A stretch of DNA of 64,000 nucleotides from Planctomycetales bacterium. Lineage in GTDB: Bacteria > 4484-113. Positions within the stretch are counted from its first letter, which is position 1; every line of letters begins with the position of its first letter. The notes below the pieces were generated by a model that made no database searches, had not been told where the DNA came from, and saw only the letters and a program-made list of their open reading frames with translations. The translations under genes and the position numbers were made by a program. Shown piece by piece: positions 27,762 to 36,797 of this stretch. Where the stretch lies: positions 33,884-97,883 of the forward strand of contig JAUWGS010000008.1 of the NCBI GenBank assembly GCA_030606285.1, given 5' to 3'.

Positions 27762-28390
27762 CTCAGAGACAGCTTGCCGCGCTCCAGCTGGTGAAGCTGC
27801 TTGAGTTCGTTGATTCCCCGGTGTCTGAGGTAGCGGAGATAGATGTTCATAATCGCTGTAGTGGCCAGCGCGTCTCCCATCGCACGATGGCGGTTTTTAA
27901 TCCCGATGCCAAAGAAATCCGCGATGGTTGAGAGGCTGTGGCTGGGAAGCCACGGCAGGAGCTGCTGCCCCAACCGCCGCGTGCAGACGACGCCGTTCGG
28001 CAGCTCGCGGTTCAGCGCGGTGCGCGCGGCCTTTCGCAGGAATCCGGTATCGAAATCGGCGTGATGAGCCACGATGATCGCCTTGCCTACAATGTCCAGG
28101 AAATGGGGCAGGACTTCGGCGATGGTGGGCTGATCAGCAACCATCTCGTTGGTGATTCCGGTAAGGTGGCGCACGAAAGGCGGTATGGGACGCTCGGGAT
28201 TCACCAGATGCTCAAACGTGCGGACAATCTTACCGCCCCGCGTCACACACGTGGCCATCTCGGTGATCTTTTCATCTTCGGGGCTGCCGCCTGTGGTCTC
28301 AAGGTCTACGACAGCGAATTCGGTGGTGTGGAGTTCGCCTTGCCCTTTGTCCTGGGGTACAAGGCGAAATCTCCTGCGTGCAGCGTTCAT
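27758..28390 (-). CDS. DnaQ-like 3'-5' exonuclease
   Basis: About 210 aa. DEDD exonuclease: Exo I FAVVDLETTGGSPEDEKI, Exo II VAHHADFDTGFL, Exo III HRAMGDALAT. It resembles the proofreading/epsilon-like exonucleases (DnaQ/PolC type) but lacks the polymerase-binding tail of true epsilon, so a role in DNA or RNA processing is left open. ATG 28390 is preferred: a minus-strand TACAAT (28399-28404) ends 8 bases upstream, implying a leaderless mRNA. GTG 28408 is an alternative start. Confidence 0.87.
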   Translation of the reverse strand: MNAARRRFRLVPQDKGQGELHTTEFAVVDLETTGGSPEDEKITEMATCVTRGGKIVRTFEHLVNPERPIPPFVRHLTGITNEMVADQPTIAEVLPHFLDIVGKAIIVAHHADFDTGFLRKAARTALNRELPNGVVCTRRLGQQLLPWLPSHSLSTIADFFGIGIKNRHRAMGDALATTAIMNIYLRYLRHRGINELKQLHQLERGKLSLS

Positions 28391-28398
28391 CCGAAGAG

Positions 28399-28421
28399 AT
28401 TGTAACACAGTCAGCTATAAT
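28399..28421. promoter_or_regulatory. Overlapping divergent -10 elements (exonuclease / nth)
   Basis: Minus-strand TACAAT at 28399-28404 and plus-strand TATAAT at 28416-28421 lie 11 bases apart. The two start codons are only 37 bases apart, and each is 6-8 bases from its -10. Both messages are predicted to be leaderless, and the two promoters should compete for polymerase. Confidence 0.6.
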
Positions 28422-28427
28422 GTCGCC

Positions 28428-29078
28428 GTGAAACAGCCCCCAGGGAAGCGCCTTCTTGAAGTCATCCGCAAGCTCTCCGCAGCCTATCCCGAGCATCCGC
28501 TGAAGATAAGCGATAAGACACCCGCCTTCCGCTCGCTCATCTCGACGATCATGAGTGCACGCACGAAGGACCCGGTGACCGTGGAAGCAACGCGCAGGCT
28601 CTTCGCGGAGTACAAAACTCCCAAAGCGATGTCGTCAGCCGACCCGGAGCGTGTCGCGGAACTCATCTATCCCGTGGGCTTCTACAAGACGAAGGCGAAG
28701 CAGCTCGTGCGGGTCGCGGAGTTGATAGTGGAACGCTTCGGCGGGAGGGTGCCGCGCACGCGCGAGGAGCTTATGGAGCTGCCCGGCGTGGGCCGTAAGA
28801 CCGCCAACCTTGTGCTTTCGGTGGCGTTCGGCGTCCCTGCGATATGCGTGGACACGCATGTGCACCGCATCTCCAACCGTCTGGGATGGGTGGAGACGGA
28901 CACTCCGGGCGATACCGAGGAAGCGCTGATGAGGTTGTTGCCCGAAAGCGAATGGGCGGCCATCAACCGGCTCATCGTCAATCACGGCCAGCAGGTGTGC
29001 CATCCCACGTCGCCGCGATGCAGCGAGTGCATTATCGCCGACCTCTGCCCGAAGGTGGGGGTTACCCGTCACCGGTGA
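28428..29078 (+). CDS. nth: Endonuclease III (HhH-GPD DNA glycosylase/AP lyase)
   Basis: Removes oxidised pyrimidines and cleaves the abasic site in base-excision repair. About 216 aa from GTG 28428. The helix-hairpin-helix LMELPGVGRKTANLVLSVAF carries the catalytic Lys; the catalytic Asp follows in ICVDTHVHRISNRLGW. A C-terminal iron-sulphur loop C-x6-C-x2-C-x5-C is present (CHPTSPRCSECIIADLC). The frame is open further upstream, but that sequence is antisense to the exonuclease. TATAAT ends 6 bases before GTG. Confidence 0.94.
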   Translation: MKQPPGKRLLEVIRKLSAAYPEHPLKISDKTPAFRSLISTIMSARTKDPVTVEATRRLFAEYKTPKAMSSADPERVAELIYPVGFYKTKAKQLVRVAELIVERFGGRVPRTREELMELPGVGRKTANLVLSVAFGVPAICVDTHVHRISNRLGWVETDTPGDTEEALMRLLPESEWAAINRLIVNHGQQVCHPTSPRCSECIIADLCPKVGVTRHR

Positions 29079-29144
29079 CGAGCGCAGGATGCGATTGCGC
29101 GTCAGCAGGGAGAGTTGAGCGTCGGTTTACACCGCTCCAGCGCG

Positions 29145-29663
29145 TTAGCCGGGGCCCGCAGGTGCAGTTTCGGAAAGCTCCGAACCGCTGGGCGCTTCCG
29201 GCTCTTCGCGACGCAGCGCGCTGGGAAAGTCGCGGTACTCCTCGTACTCCTTCGCCGTGCCAAAATAGAGGTACCAGCGCCCCTTGACCTTGACCCAGCG
29301 TATCGGCGGGCTGTCCGTGAGCGGTTGGTCGGGCCGGCCTTCCAGCCAGGTGAGTGCAAAGTCGCCTTCGGACTGAAAGCGGACGCTTTTGAGTTCCGGC
29401 GCGTCGAGTTCGGTACCGGTGCGTGGGCGGAGTGCGAGCGTGAGCATACCCAGCCGCGCCTTTCCCTGCTCGGTGGTAATCTCGCTGCGGAACGCGGGCG
29501 AGATGTAGTCTTCGAAGCTTGCGGACGGCCGGTGACCCGTCAGAAAGCTATAGAAGCTGTGCGCCCGCCGTTCAATTGACTGCGCTGGCGCACAGGCTGC
29601 GAGGAGGAGTACAGCAATCGTAGCTGACAAAACAATAGGCAAGTGATGTCGCTGCGTCTTCAT
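29145..29663 (-). CDS. Small lipoprotein of unknown function
   Basis: 172 aa with a lipoprotein signal (VLLLAACAPAQ, modified Cys near residue 24). The mature part is a small alpha/beta domain, with FEDYISPAFRSEI and a tryptophan-rich stretch IRWVKVKGRWYLYFG that resembles NTF2-like or DUF4878-like lipoproteins; this is only a resemblance. Its ATG overlaps the stop codon of the DUF4268 gene (4 bases). Confidence 0.65.
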   Translation of the reverse strand: MKTQRHHLPIVLSATIAVLLLAACAPAQSIERRAHSFYSFLTGHRPSASFEDYISPAFRSEITTEQGKARLGMLTLALRPRTGTELDAPELKSVRFQSEGDFALTWLEGRPDQPLTDSPPIRWVKVKGRWYLYFGTAKEYEEYRDFPSALRREEPEAPSGSELSETAPAGPG

Positions 29664-30610
29664 TTCGTCTTTCCGGGCAATTTGCGGATTCGAGGTCCGA
29701 AAACGTCTTTCATTCTTGAGAACATCTCAATGCCCCAGGTGATCAGTTCTTCCTTCTCCGCCTGCCTGTCAATATATAGCTTGTCAGCGGCAATCCGACA
29801 GGCCCGAGCGTGCTCTAGTCTCTGCCATGAAAGCTCGATCTGCATATCTTTCTCAATTGATTCCTTCTCAGATTCGAGGGCCTCGAAGGATGCTTCGTTT
29901 AGCTCCTGCTTCCCCGGACCGTGGTCGATGTACAGCTCAACCCTAAAGATGTTTCCTTGCGCGAATACGATAGAGTAAGAATACGCACTCACTCCTGAGC
30001 CGAAGTTAATCCAGTTGTCGGAAGAGGATTTCCTAGTTCCGCTGTAGAGCTTTTCCGTGCGTGCGCGCTCGAGTACTTCTTTCCAGAAGTCCAAGTAGAA
30101 CTTCCCTAGTTCCGTTTCCTCCGTCTGCCTTTTTGCGTTGCGCTGGAATGTATTCGGTGCTGAGGCAAGCTCAAACAACGGAGCTGCGTTCGAACCGTCA
30201 ATCTGAACGGCTCTCAATCGCACGCCCAGGAACTGAACATCCTCGGATGTGTGATTGTTGAGCCAATCCAAGGCAAGCGTGTGTTCATCACGGAAGTCGG
30301 GAGAAATCCAGCAGATGATATCGGCCTCAAGTCCCGCAGCGTATGTGAGAAGCTGCCCTAGATGCGAGTGGTCGGTTGAGGCCAGCTGATTTTCGATTAT
30401 GACCTTTCTTCCGGATCGCTTCTCGCGAGCATAGATGTCGCAGTAGAACGACCCAACTTGCTCTTCGGAGGTTACCAATTCGAGCTCAAGTCCTAGCGCC
30501 TTACTAAGCTCCGACAGATGTTCGCCCAGCCAGGGCGTGAAGTCCTTAGCCTCATTCTCCCAAAGCGACCTTGGGTCTACGTACTCCAATTTTCCAATTG
30601 GTCTGCTCAT
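29660..30610 (-). CDS. DUF4268 PD-(D/E)XK nuclease-like protein
   Basis: 316 aa. Residues 50-125 carry the DUF4268-type restriction-endonuclease fold: Asp58 in FYCDIYARE, then [20 protein letters not shown] with Glu73-Asn-Gln75 as the (D/E)XK-like pair, then a typical ALDWLNNHT. The C-terminal half is helical and charged. Such proteins occur alone or near restriction and defence genes; a function is not established. Base use is AT-richer than hutU. The ATG overlaps the hutU stop codon by 4 bases, so it is read with hutU. Confidence 0.78.
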   Translation of the reverse strand: MSRPIGKLEYVDPRSLWENEAKDFTPWLGEHLSELSKALGLELELVTSEEQVGSFYCDIYAREKRSGRKVIIENQLASTDHSHLGQLLTYAAGLEADIICWISPDFRDEHTLALDWLNNHTSEDVQFLGVRLRAVQIDGSNAAPLFELASAPNTFQRNAKRQTEETELGKFYLDFWKEVLERARTEKLYSGTRKSSSDNWINFGSGVSAYSYSIVFAQGNIFRVELYIDHGPGKQELNEASFEALESEKESIEKDMQIELSWQRLEHARACRIAADKLYIDRQAEKEELITWGIEMFSRMKDVFGPRIRKLPGKTK

Positions 30611-32280
30611 TCCATATTCCCCGAAACCCGCAACTGGTGCTTCTTAGCGGCGTCAATGGCTTCTTCATAGCCTGCATCGGCGTGGCGCATTATGCCGGTC
30701 CCGGGATCGGTCGTCAGCACGCGCTGTAGCTTTTGCGCTTGCACATCCGTGCCGTCGGCCACCACCACCATTCCCGCGTGCAGGCTGTAGCCGATACCCA
30801 CGCCTCCGCCGTGATGGAAGCTCACCCAGCTTGCGCCGCTCACGGCGTTGAGCAGCGCGTTGAGCACCGGCCAGTCGGCGATGGCGTCGCTGCCGTCCTT
30901 CATCCCTTCGGTTTCACGGTAGGGGCTGGCGACGCTGCCCGCGTCCAGATGGTCGCGGCCGATGACGATGGGCGCCTTCACCTTGCCGCTCTTCACCAGA
31001 TCGTTAAACATCAACCCCGCGAGGTCGCGCTCGCCGTATCCCAGCCAGCAGATGCGCGAGGGCAGCCCCTGGAACGCCACCCGCTCGCCCGCCATCTTCA
31101 GCCAGCGCAGCAGGTGTTCCTTTTCCGGGAACAGCTTCGCCAGCTCGCGGTCGGTCGTGTAGATATCCTCGGGATCACCAGACAGCGCCACCCACCGAAA
31201 CGGCCCCTGTCCTTCGCAGAACAGCGGGCGGATGTACTCGGGCACGAACCCGGGGAAGCGGAACGCGTCGTCCATATCGCGATGCTCCTGCACCTGGCCG
31301 CGAATGTTGTTGCCGTAGTCGAACACGACCGCGCCTCCGTCCAGCATATCGAGCATTGCGCGCACGTGCTTCACCATCGAGTTGAGCGCCAGCTCGCGGT
31401 AGCGTTCGGGATCGCTCCTGCGAAGCTCCAACGCCTCTTCGTAGGGCATGCCCGCAGGCACATAGCCGTTGAGTTCATCGTGAGCGCTAGTCTGGTCGGT
31501 GACCACATCGGGCTTGAATCCGCGCCGCACCAGCTCTGGATGCGTGTCCGCGGCATTGCCCAGAAGCCCGATGGACAGCGGGCGTTTCTCCGCCTTGGCC
31601 TTCTCCGCCAGTTCCACCGCTTCGTCGAGCGAATCGGTCATTGTGTCGAGATACTTGGTCGCCAGCCGGCGTTCAATGCGCTCGCGGTCAACCTCGACGA
31701 TTAGCGCCACGCCGCCGTTGAACGCAATCGCCAGCGGCTGCGCGCCGCCCATCCCGCCAAGGCCCGCGGTGAGCGTAATGGTTCCTTCTAGGCTTCCGCC
31801 GAAGTGCCGGTTTGCGAGCGCTGCAAGCGTCTCGTAGGTTCCCTGCAAAATGCCCTGCGTGCCGATGTAAATCCAGCTTCCGGCGGTCATCTGGCCGTAC
31901 ATCGTCAGGCCCATCCGCTCGTATTCGCGGAAGTGCTCCCAGTCGGCCCAGTGCGGGACGATGTTGCTGTTGGCGATGAAGACGCGCGGCGCCCATTCGT
32001 GGCTGCGGAAGATGCCCACGGCTTTGCCCGACTGGACGAGCAGCGTCTCGTCGGCGCCGACCTCTTGGAGCGCGCTAAGGATGCCGTCGAAGCACTCCCA
32101 GTTGCGCGCGGCGCGGCCGGTGCCGCCGTAGACGATAAGCTCCTCGGGCTTCTCCGCCACTTCAGGGCTGACGTTGTGCTGGATCATCCGGTACGCCGCC
32201 TCCTGCACCCAGCCCTGGCAGGTAAGCTTCGTGCCCGTGGGCGGCCGGACAACGCGCGATGTAGTCTCCATTCGGCTCAA
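30607..32280 (-). CDS. hutU: Urocanate hydratase
   Basis: Second step of histidine degradation, converting urocanate to 4-imidazolone-5-propanoate with tightly bound NAD+. 557 aa, usual size. Signature stretches include [34 protein letters not shown] (the NAD-binding loop), [14 protein letters not shown] and [23 protein letters not shown] 32280 is used because CGGAGG lies 6 bases upstream; ATG 32271 is an alternative. No other hut gene is in the window. Confidence 0.96.
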   Translation of the reverse strand: MSRMETTSRVVRPPTGTKLTCQGWVQEAAYRMIQHNVSPEVAEKPEELIVYGGTGRAARNWECFDGILSALQEVGADETLLVQSGKAVGIFRSHEWAPRVFIANSNIVPHWADWEHFREYERMGLTMYGQMTAGSWIYIGTQGILQGTYETLAALANRHFGGSLEGTITLTAGLGGMGGAQPLAIAFNGGVALIVEVDRERIERRLATKYLDTMTDSLDEAVELAEKAKAEKRPLSIGLLGNAADTHPELVRRGFKPDVVTDQTSAHDELNGYVPAGMPYEEALELRRSDPERYRELALNSMVKHVRAMLDMLDGGAVVFDYGNNIRGQVQEHRDMDDAFRFPGFVPEYIRPLFCEGQGPFRWVALSGDPEDIYTTDRELAKLFPEKEHLLRWLKMAGERVAFQGLPSRICWLGYGERDLAGLMFNDLVKSGKVKAPIVIGRDHLDAGSVASPYRETEGMKDGSDAIADWPVLNALLNAVSGASWVSFHHGGGVGIGYSLHAGMVVVADGTDVQAQKLQRVLTTDPGTGIMRHADAGYEEAIDAAKKHQLRVSGNME

Positions 32281-32348
32281 CAGATGCCTCCGGGGATTAT
32301 TGTATCACCGCCGTGGGCGGGCGTCCGCGCCGTCGCCATCTCTCTTTT

Positions 32349-32374
32349 TGTAGGGTGCGGTCTCGTGCCGCACC
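32349..32374. repeat. TGTAG-headed inverted repeat, copy 1
   Basis: TGTAG, then the arm GGTGCGG, loop TCTCGTG, arm CCGCACC. First member of a dispersed palindromic family in this window (also 32387, 38391, 57156, 62916). Confidence 0.6.
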
Positions 32375-32386
32375 TTGTTGTCTTCC

Positions 32387-32412
32387 TGTAGGGCGGGGAC
32401 CTGTGCCCCGCC
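32387..32412. repeat. TGTAG-headed inverted repeat, copy 2
   Basis: TGTAG, arm GGCGGGG, loop ACCTGTG, arm CCCCGCC. Only 12 bases after copy 1, same orientation, different arm sequence. The remaining 32413-32645 stretch holds no gene I can support. Confidence 0.6.
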
Positions 32413-32645
32413 GTCTTCTCTGAAGCTTGCCCGCCATAGCTCAAGCGGAGGCGGGACTGACGACTGTATGCCGCGCCCCGCCGTTCGTATGGTGGATGAG
32501 AGCGCAGAGACTCGCTTGCAGAGGAAAACCGGCTGGTTCACCGTTCACGAACATGTTTGTGTGTATTGAGAAGCGGCGCGAGGGATATGGGTGCTGTGTG
32601 CTGAAATCCCATTGGGTCCTTAGGCTGGGATGTTCATTGGATGTC

Positions 32646-32681
32646 GCGTTCAAGGGAAGCCTTAAGGCTTCCCTTGAACGC
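32646..32681. repeat. Perfect 36-bp palindrome
   Basis: Each 18-base arm is the exact reverse complement of the other (left arm GCGTTCAAGGGAAGCCTT). It has no loop and no following T-run on the plus strand. It stands 15 bases upstream of an extended -10 element, and could be an operator, a cruciform or a recombination site. Confidence 0.8.
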
Positions 32682-32696
32682 TGTAAGTTGGCTTTG

Positions 32697-32705
32697 TGAT
32701 ACAAT
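32697..32705 (+). promoter_or_regulatory. Extended -10 promoter element before the YwgA/HD operon
   Basis: TGATACAAT (extended -10 form, TGn plus hexamer) with no good -35 at 17 bases. The right arm of the 36-bp palindrome occupies the -35 side. If used, the message would have a leader of about 260 bases before the YwgA-like gene, in which I see no stable riboswitch-like fold. Confidence 0.4.
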
Positions 32706-32971
32706 CTACTCAGCCCTACCGGGAGTGGGTATCTCAACGGTTTATACGGGCGCACTTGGCCAGCCTTTGAGGAGGGGTAAGAACGCTGAAACAAGGGGGT
32801 GAACCGTTTTGCCTATCATTAGGCTGCAGCAGAAGTAGAACGTGCGGAGAAGAGAGAAGATACTGGGAGTAACTGGGATTCGAGAACTTGAGTCTCCGAA
32901 ACTCATGCAGGTTGAGCTGATTGGCAGAAAATCGTTCATCCCGATTCAACAAGCTAAATGAGGAGGGAACT

Positions 32972-33469
32972 ATGATTGACCCTGCGATTTTGCGGGCGCT
33001 TTACAACCAATTCGGTAGACCAATTGAAGAGCTGAATGAATTCGCGGGCCGGAAGTTCCTGCAGAAGATGGTGTATTTGCTGCAGAACTACATCTTCCGG
33101 GAAGATGCGTGGTATTCATACGCTAGATATCCCTATGGTCCGTACTCTGCAGGGCTTTCAGAGGACTATTGGAAAATCCTGAGGGTGGCTGAGAATGACG
33201 TGACCACGTTGAGTCCGGCAGCCACAGAAATGGTGAATTCCCTTAAGGGCGAATTCGACGGGTTCTCAAAAGCTAATGATCTGGATGAACTGAAAACACT
33301 CGAGCTTCTGGCTACTGCACTGTTCGAATTGAAGGATCAGCCAACTGAAGAAGAAGCCGTCAAGGGGGCAACCAAGTGGAAAAAGGAGATATTCACGGAG
33401 GCTCAGGTTAAGGCTGCTGTGGAATTCCTGAAGGAGCAGCAGTACTATGCAGATGAGAACGAGTCCTGA
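32972..33469 (+). CDS. YwgA-like protein
   Basis: About 165 aa from ATG 32972, directly after GAGGAGGGAACT; the frame is open to 32921 but the SD fixes the start. Near residue 24 RKFLQKMVYLLQNY and then YPYGPYSAGLSEDY match the core of B. subtilis YwgA and are reminiscent of SocA/Panacea (DUF4065) antitoxin-like folds. The function of YwgA is unknown. It overlaps the HD hydrolase gene by 23 bases; ywgA/ywfO-type neighbours are known in Bacillus. The pair is AT-richer than its surroundings, suggesting acquisition. Confidence 0.68.
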   Translation: MIDPAILRALYNQFGRPIEELNEFAGRKFLQKMVYLLQNYIFREDAWYSYARYPYGPYSAGLSEDYWKILRVAENDVTTLSPAATEMVNSLKGEFDGFSKANDLDELKTLELLATALFELKDQPTEEEAVKGATKWKKEIFTEAQVKAAVEFLKEQQYYADENES

Positions 33470-34895
33470 CTACAATGAACCGCTCAAGATTTATGACGAT
33501 CTGTATGGTCTGATTAAGCTCCAGAAAGAAGAGAAGCGGATTGTTGATACTTGGCCCCTTCAGAGGCTTAGGGAGATCAAACAACTTGGGCTTGCCCACT
33601 ACGTTTTTCCAGGGGCGACGCACAGTCGTTTCTCTCACTGCATTGGCGTCTGTCACATCGCAGGGGAGATCGCAAATAGGGTTTTCAAGGACAAGCCCGA
33701 GGACGAAAAAGAATGGCTAAAGAGACATGCCAGAATGGCTGGGCTTCTCCATGATATAGGGCATCTGCCTCTCTCTCACAGCATTGAAGGGGTCTACAAG
33801 AACCTCCTATCCAGAGAGGTCGAACGCATAACAGATAAGTTCATGTTCGAAGGTGGGCTTAAGCTGGAGGAACTGCGCAAGGACTGGGCGAAGTCGAGGG
33901 AGTCCCTACCGTTCTTCTTTCTCCAAGCAACCAGCGTGAAGAAATGGAAACTCCACGAGCTGCTAAGCGCTTTCATCATCAAAGACTCGCATATATCGAA
34001 CCTGCTCATAGACATGGGCTATGATCTCGATGAGCTGGCAGATGCCATAACTGGGCGCAACAGAACGCGCGAACTGAGTCACGTCATCCATAGCGATCTA
34101 GACGCAGACAAGATGGACTATCTGATGAGGGACGCGAAGGCGACAGGCATCTGCTACAGCCAGTTCGACATCAACTACCTTCTGCCGAACCTAGTGCTGG
34201 ACGAAGGAACTCAGAGCATTGCCGTAAATGAAAAGGCACTCTACGCTGTAGAACATTATCTCCTTGCCAGGTACTATTACTTCCTTCAGATCCTTCATCA
34301 CAAGAAGAGAGACATATACGAACTTCTCGCAGCCAAGTGTGCTGAATGGATGATTGAAATGGGTCTCCTTCCAGACCTTGACGAGTTCTTGGGTCTTGTT
34401 ACGTCAGGGGAATTGCTGCAGCTCGATGACAACGATTTTCTAAGGCGTCTGCGTGGCTTTTCGGAGAGTGCCGAGGTCGCTCCCCACAAACGGAAAGTCG
34501 CAGATGTTGTGCTTGACCGAGGCTACATATACCTTGCCGGTGAACACAGGTTCCTTGAGCATTACCAAGAGCGCGGATACGAAGCATCTGCTAGCGCTCT
34601 GCAGTTTGAACTGAACTTGAAAGATGAGAATGATGAAGGCAACCTACTCGCTCATCCAGATGTGGAATTGCAGTTCGTCAAACATGAGCACAGCATCTAC
34701 AAACACATTAAGGATATCGGCGCGGTTATCGAATCGGGGCGAGATGAGGACGCCGTGAAGGATGTCGATGTTATCAAGATCAGATGCGACGATGGACACC
34801 TTGAGATCATTCATAACGCACACGGTACAGTCATACCAAAGCTCACCGAGTGGAGAGTCTGCACGGCAAGATACTACTTCGTCCCTTTGAACTAA
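33447..34895 (+). CDS. HD-domain phosphohydrolase (YwfO/dNTPase-like)
   Basis: 482 aa. N-terminal HD domain of the dGTPase/YwfO type: LQRLREIKQLG, HSRFSHCIGVCH (first metal His), GLLHDIGHLPLSHSIE with His102-Asp103, and the later Asp motif HSDLDADKMDYLMRDAKATGI. The C-terminal 200 residues are less conserved. Relatives hydrolyse dNTPs or other nucleotides, often under allosteric control. It starts in the tail of the YwgA-like gene, and AAGGAG lies 11 bases before ATG 33447. Nucleotide substrate unknown; HD dNTPases are used in several anti-phage systems. Confidence 0.85.
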   Translation: MQMRTSPDYNEPLKIYDDLYGLIKLQKEEKRIVDTWPLQRLREIKQLGLAHYVFPGATHSRFSHCIGVCHIAGEIANRVFKDKPEDEKEWLKRHARMAGLLHDIGHLPLSHSIEGVYKNLLSREVERITDKFMFEGGLKLEELRKDWAKSRESLPFFFLQATSVKKWKLHELLSAFIIKDSHISNLLIDMGYDLDELADAITGRNRTRELSHVIHSDLDADKMDYLMRDAKATGICYSQFDINYLLPNLVLDEGTQSIAVNEKALYAVEHYLLARYYYFLQILHHKKRDIYELLAAKCAEWMIEMGLLPDLDEFLGLVTSGELLQLDDNDFLRRLRGFSESAEVAPHKRKVADVVLDRGYIYLAGEHRFLEHYQERGYEASASALQFELNLKDENDEGNLLAHPDVELQFVKHEHSIYKHIKDIGAVIESGRDEDAVKDVDVIKIRCDDGHLEIIHNAHGTVIPKLTEWRVCTARYYFVPLN

Positions 34896-34957
34896 AACCC
34901 ACCCCCAAACATCACCGCCCCGCTAAGCAATGGTATGCCGCGCATAAAGGTCCCCCC

Positions 34958-36241
34958 CTAGTCGCCTATCTCCACCAGGGCCAGCATGATGCGGTTCTTG
35001 TCGACGCGCAGGATGGTGAACTTCACGCCGTTTATGTAAACGACGTCGCCCTTGTCCGGTATCTTGCCGAACTTGGAATACAGCAGCCCGCCGACGGTGT
35101 CGTTTCCCTCGTCATCGAGCGAAAGCCCGGTGTCCTCGTTGAACTCCTCCACCGGCAGCGCCACGTTCACGACGAAGCTGCCGTCGTCCTTGCGGTAGAT
35201 GGCCTGCGCCTCGTCATCGTATTCGTCCTGGATCTCGCCGACGATTTCCTCGATTATGTCCTCAATCGTCGCCAGGCCAGCCGTGCCGCCGTACTCGTCG
35301 GTCACGATTGCCATATGCTTGCGCTGCTGGCGGAGCTGACGCAGCAGGACGCCGATGCGCATGCTTTCGGGCACGAAGACGGTATCCTGCGCGAGCTGCC
35401 GGATGTCAACGGTCTCCGGCCGCCGCTTGAGGTTTACCATCAGGTGGCGGATGTGCAGGACGCCGATTACGTTGTCGATGGTCCCTTCGTAGACCGGGAA
35501 CCGCGAGAAGGGCGCGCTCAGGACGACGCTGATGCTTTCCGACGGCGGGTCGTCCGCATCCAGGGCTATGATGTCGATGCGCGGCGTCATCACCTCGCGC
35601 ACGGTCGTGTCGCCCATTTCAACTATGGCGGAGATCATTTCGCGCTCGTCTTCTTCCAGTTCGTCTTCTACCGGCGCGGTTGTCGAATAAACCTCGAAAT
35701 CCTCCACGCCCAGGGCTTCCGGAATGGATTTCGCCCGTCCGAGAAGATTCGCCGTACTCACTAAAAGCGCGCTCATAGGATGCATTACGCTCGTGACGAG
35801 GCGGACTGACGTGGCGTTCTTGATAATGAACTCGGGGTAGGCATACTGCATGAGCGGCATCGTGTGCCCGATGAATATAATGAACGCGGACAGGATGGCA
35901 AGAATGATCGCGCTGAGGAGCCACTCCAGCCAGTACGGCTCAACGTTCGCAAGTCCTGTGGCCCGATAGATGACTACAAAAAACAAGAGCAGCGTTGTGG
36001 CGAAGCTCAGGAAACCGGCTGCTGTGAGCGAGAAACTGGTGGACGTGGCGCGGCGCAGCAGCGTCCGGACGCGGTCTATGTTGGGGTGTTCGTTCTCTTC
36101 CTCGAAGGGCGATATGTTCGAAGGGTCAAGGCTCAAGAAACTGCCCAGGCAGGCGGAGCTGAACGCAAACGAGAGCAACCCCAGAAATCCGAGGAGTGAG
36201 AAAACCAGATAAAAGCTTGTACTTCCAGGGTCAGTGTCCAA
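34958..36241 (-). CDS. CNNM/CorC-like membrane protein with CBS pair and transporter-associated domain
   Basis: 427 aa. The N-terminal membrane region (about 1-150) has four hydrophobic helices, as in DUF21/CNNM proteins. A CBS-domain pair lies at about 215-340 ([50 protein letters not shown]), and a CorC/HlyC C-terminal domain at about 350-425. The family is linked to Mg2+/Co2+ efflux or tolerance. It overlaps ybeY by 11 bases, and ybeY-corC neighbours are widespread. The first 20 residues may be a signal anchor. Confidence 0.9.
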   Translation of the reverse strand: MDTDPGSTSFYLVFSLLGFLGLLSFAFSSACLGSFLSLDPSNISPFEEENEHPNIDRVRTLLRRATSTSFSLTAAGFLSFATTLLLFFVVIYRATGLANVEPYWLEWLLSAIILAILSAFIIFIGHTMPLMQYAYPEFIIKNATSVRLVTSVMHPMSALLVSTANLLGRAKSIPEALGVEDFEVYSTTAPVEDELEEDEREMISAIVEMGDTTVREVMTPRIDIIALDADDPPSESISVVLSAPFSRFPVYEGTIDNVIGVLHIRHLMVNLKRRPETVDIRQLAQDTVFVPESMRIGVLLRQLRQQRKHMAIVTDEYGGTAGLATIEDIIEEIVGEIQDEYDDEAQAIYRKDDGSFVVNVALPVEEFNEDTGLSLDDEGNDTVGGLLYSKFGKIPDKGDVVYINGVKFTILRVDKNRIMLALVEIGD

Positions 36242-36728
36242 ACTGACTCACCTCAATACCGGCTGCCTGAAACAGCCGCTCTTCGCACATAAGCATCCGC
36301 CGTGCGTCAGCGGGTTTGCCGTGGTCGAGTCCCATCAGGTGCAACAGCCCGTGAGTTGCCACCGCTGCGAACTCGTCAACGGCGGAGTTGCCGTTGGCTT
36401 TCGCCTGCCGCTCGACCTGCCGCAGGTTCACGAACACGTCTCCCAGAAGCAATGGGCCGCTGTGCGCTGCAAGCCTCATTCCGGCACGCCCGGCCGCATG
36501 GCCGAAAACCAGATGAGGTTCGTCGCAGGGAAACGCGAGCACGTCCGTAGTCTCGTCAACCTTCCGGAAGCTGCGATTAAGCGTGCGGATGCGCTGGTCG
36601 CCGCATACGAAAATCGAAACGTCGTCTTCCTCTTTCACCCCAAGCGCCTTTACCACGCCAACAAGCTTCGCCTCCATTCTCCGCCGGTAGCGCGGCGGCC
36701 TACGAACCATCCAGTGGAAGTTCAGCAT
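36231..36728 (-). CDS. ybeY: Endoribonuclease YbeY
   Basis: Metal-dependent RNase needed for 16S rRNA 3' maturation and ribosome quality control. 165 aa. The zinc motif H-x3-H-x5-H is complete: His126, His130 and His136 in THGLLHLMGLDHG. The FRKVDETTDVLAFP segment is also typical. No phoH precedes it here, although phoH-ybeY-corC is the frequent order. Confidence 0.95.
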   Translation of the reverse strand: MLNFHWMVRRPPRYRRRMEAKLVGVVKALGVKEEDDVSIFVCGDQRIRTLNRSFRKVDETTDVLAFPCDEPHLVFGHAAGRAGMRLAAHSGPLLLGDVFVNLRQVERQAKANGNSAVDEFAAVATHGLLHLMGLDHGKPADARRMLMCEERLFQAAGIEVSQFGH

Positions 36729-36783
36729 CAGTCGGCAGAGGGATTATACCAGAGTCGCGAATGGCGCATCGTGATTCTTGGGA

Positions 36784-36789
36784 TACAAT
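36784..36789 (+). promoter_or_regulatory. -10 element of the larA-like gene (leaderless)
   Basis: TACAAT ends 8 bases before ATG 36798. No Shine-Dalgarno lies between them. Confidence 0.45.
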
Positions 36790-36797
36790 GATTGGCG

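Noticed and set aside
28149..28427. Long N-terminal extension of nth
   Set aside because: This part of the frame is antisense to the exonuclease gene; the HhH-GPD family starts near the GTG at 28428, which has a TATAAT just upstream.
32427..32794. Short open frames on both strands in 32281-32971
   Set aside because: They cross the inverted repeats and the 36-bp palindrome, have no SD sites and no protein-like composition.
32281..32971. Structured RNA (tmRNA, RNase P, SRP or riboswitch) in the long gap
   Set aside because: I looked for the usual conserved cores and found none; only the repeats, the palindrome and a -10 element can be supported.
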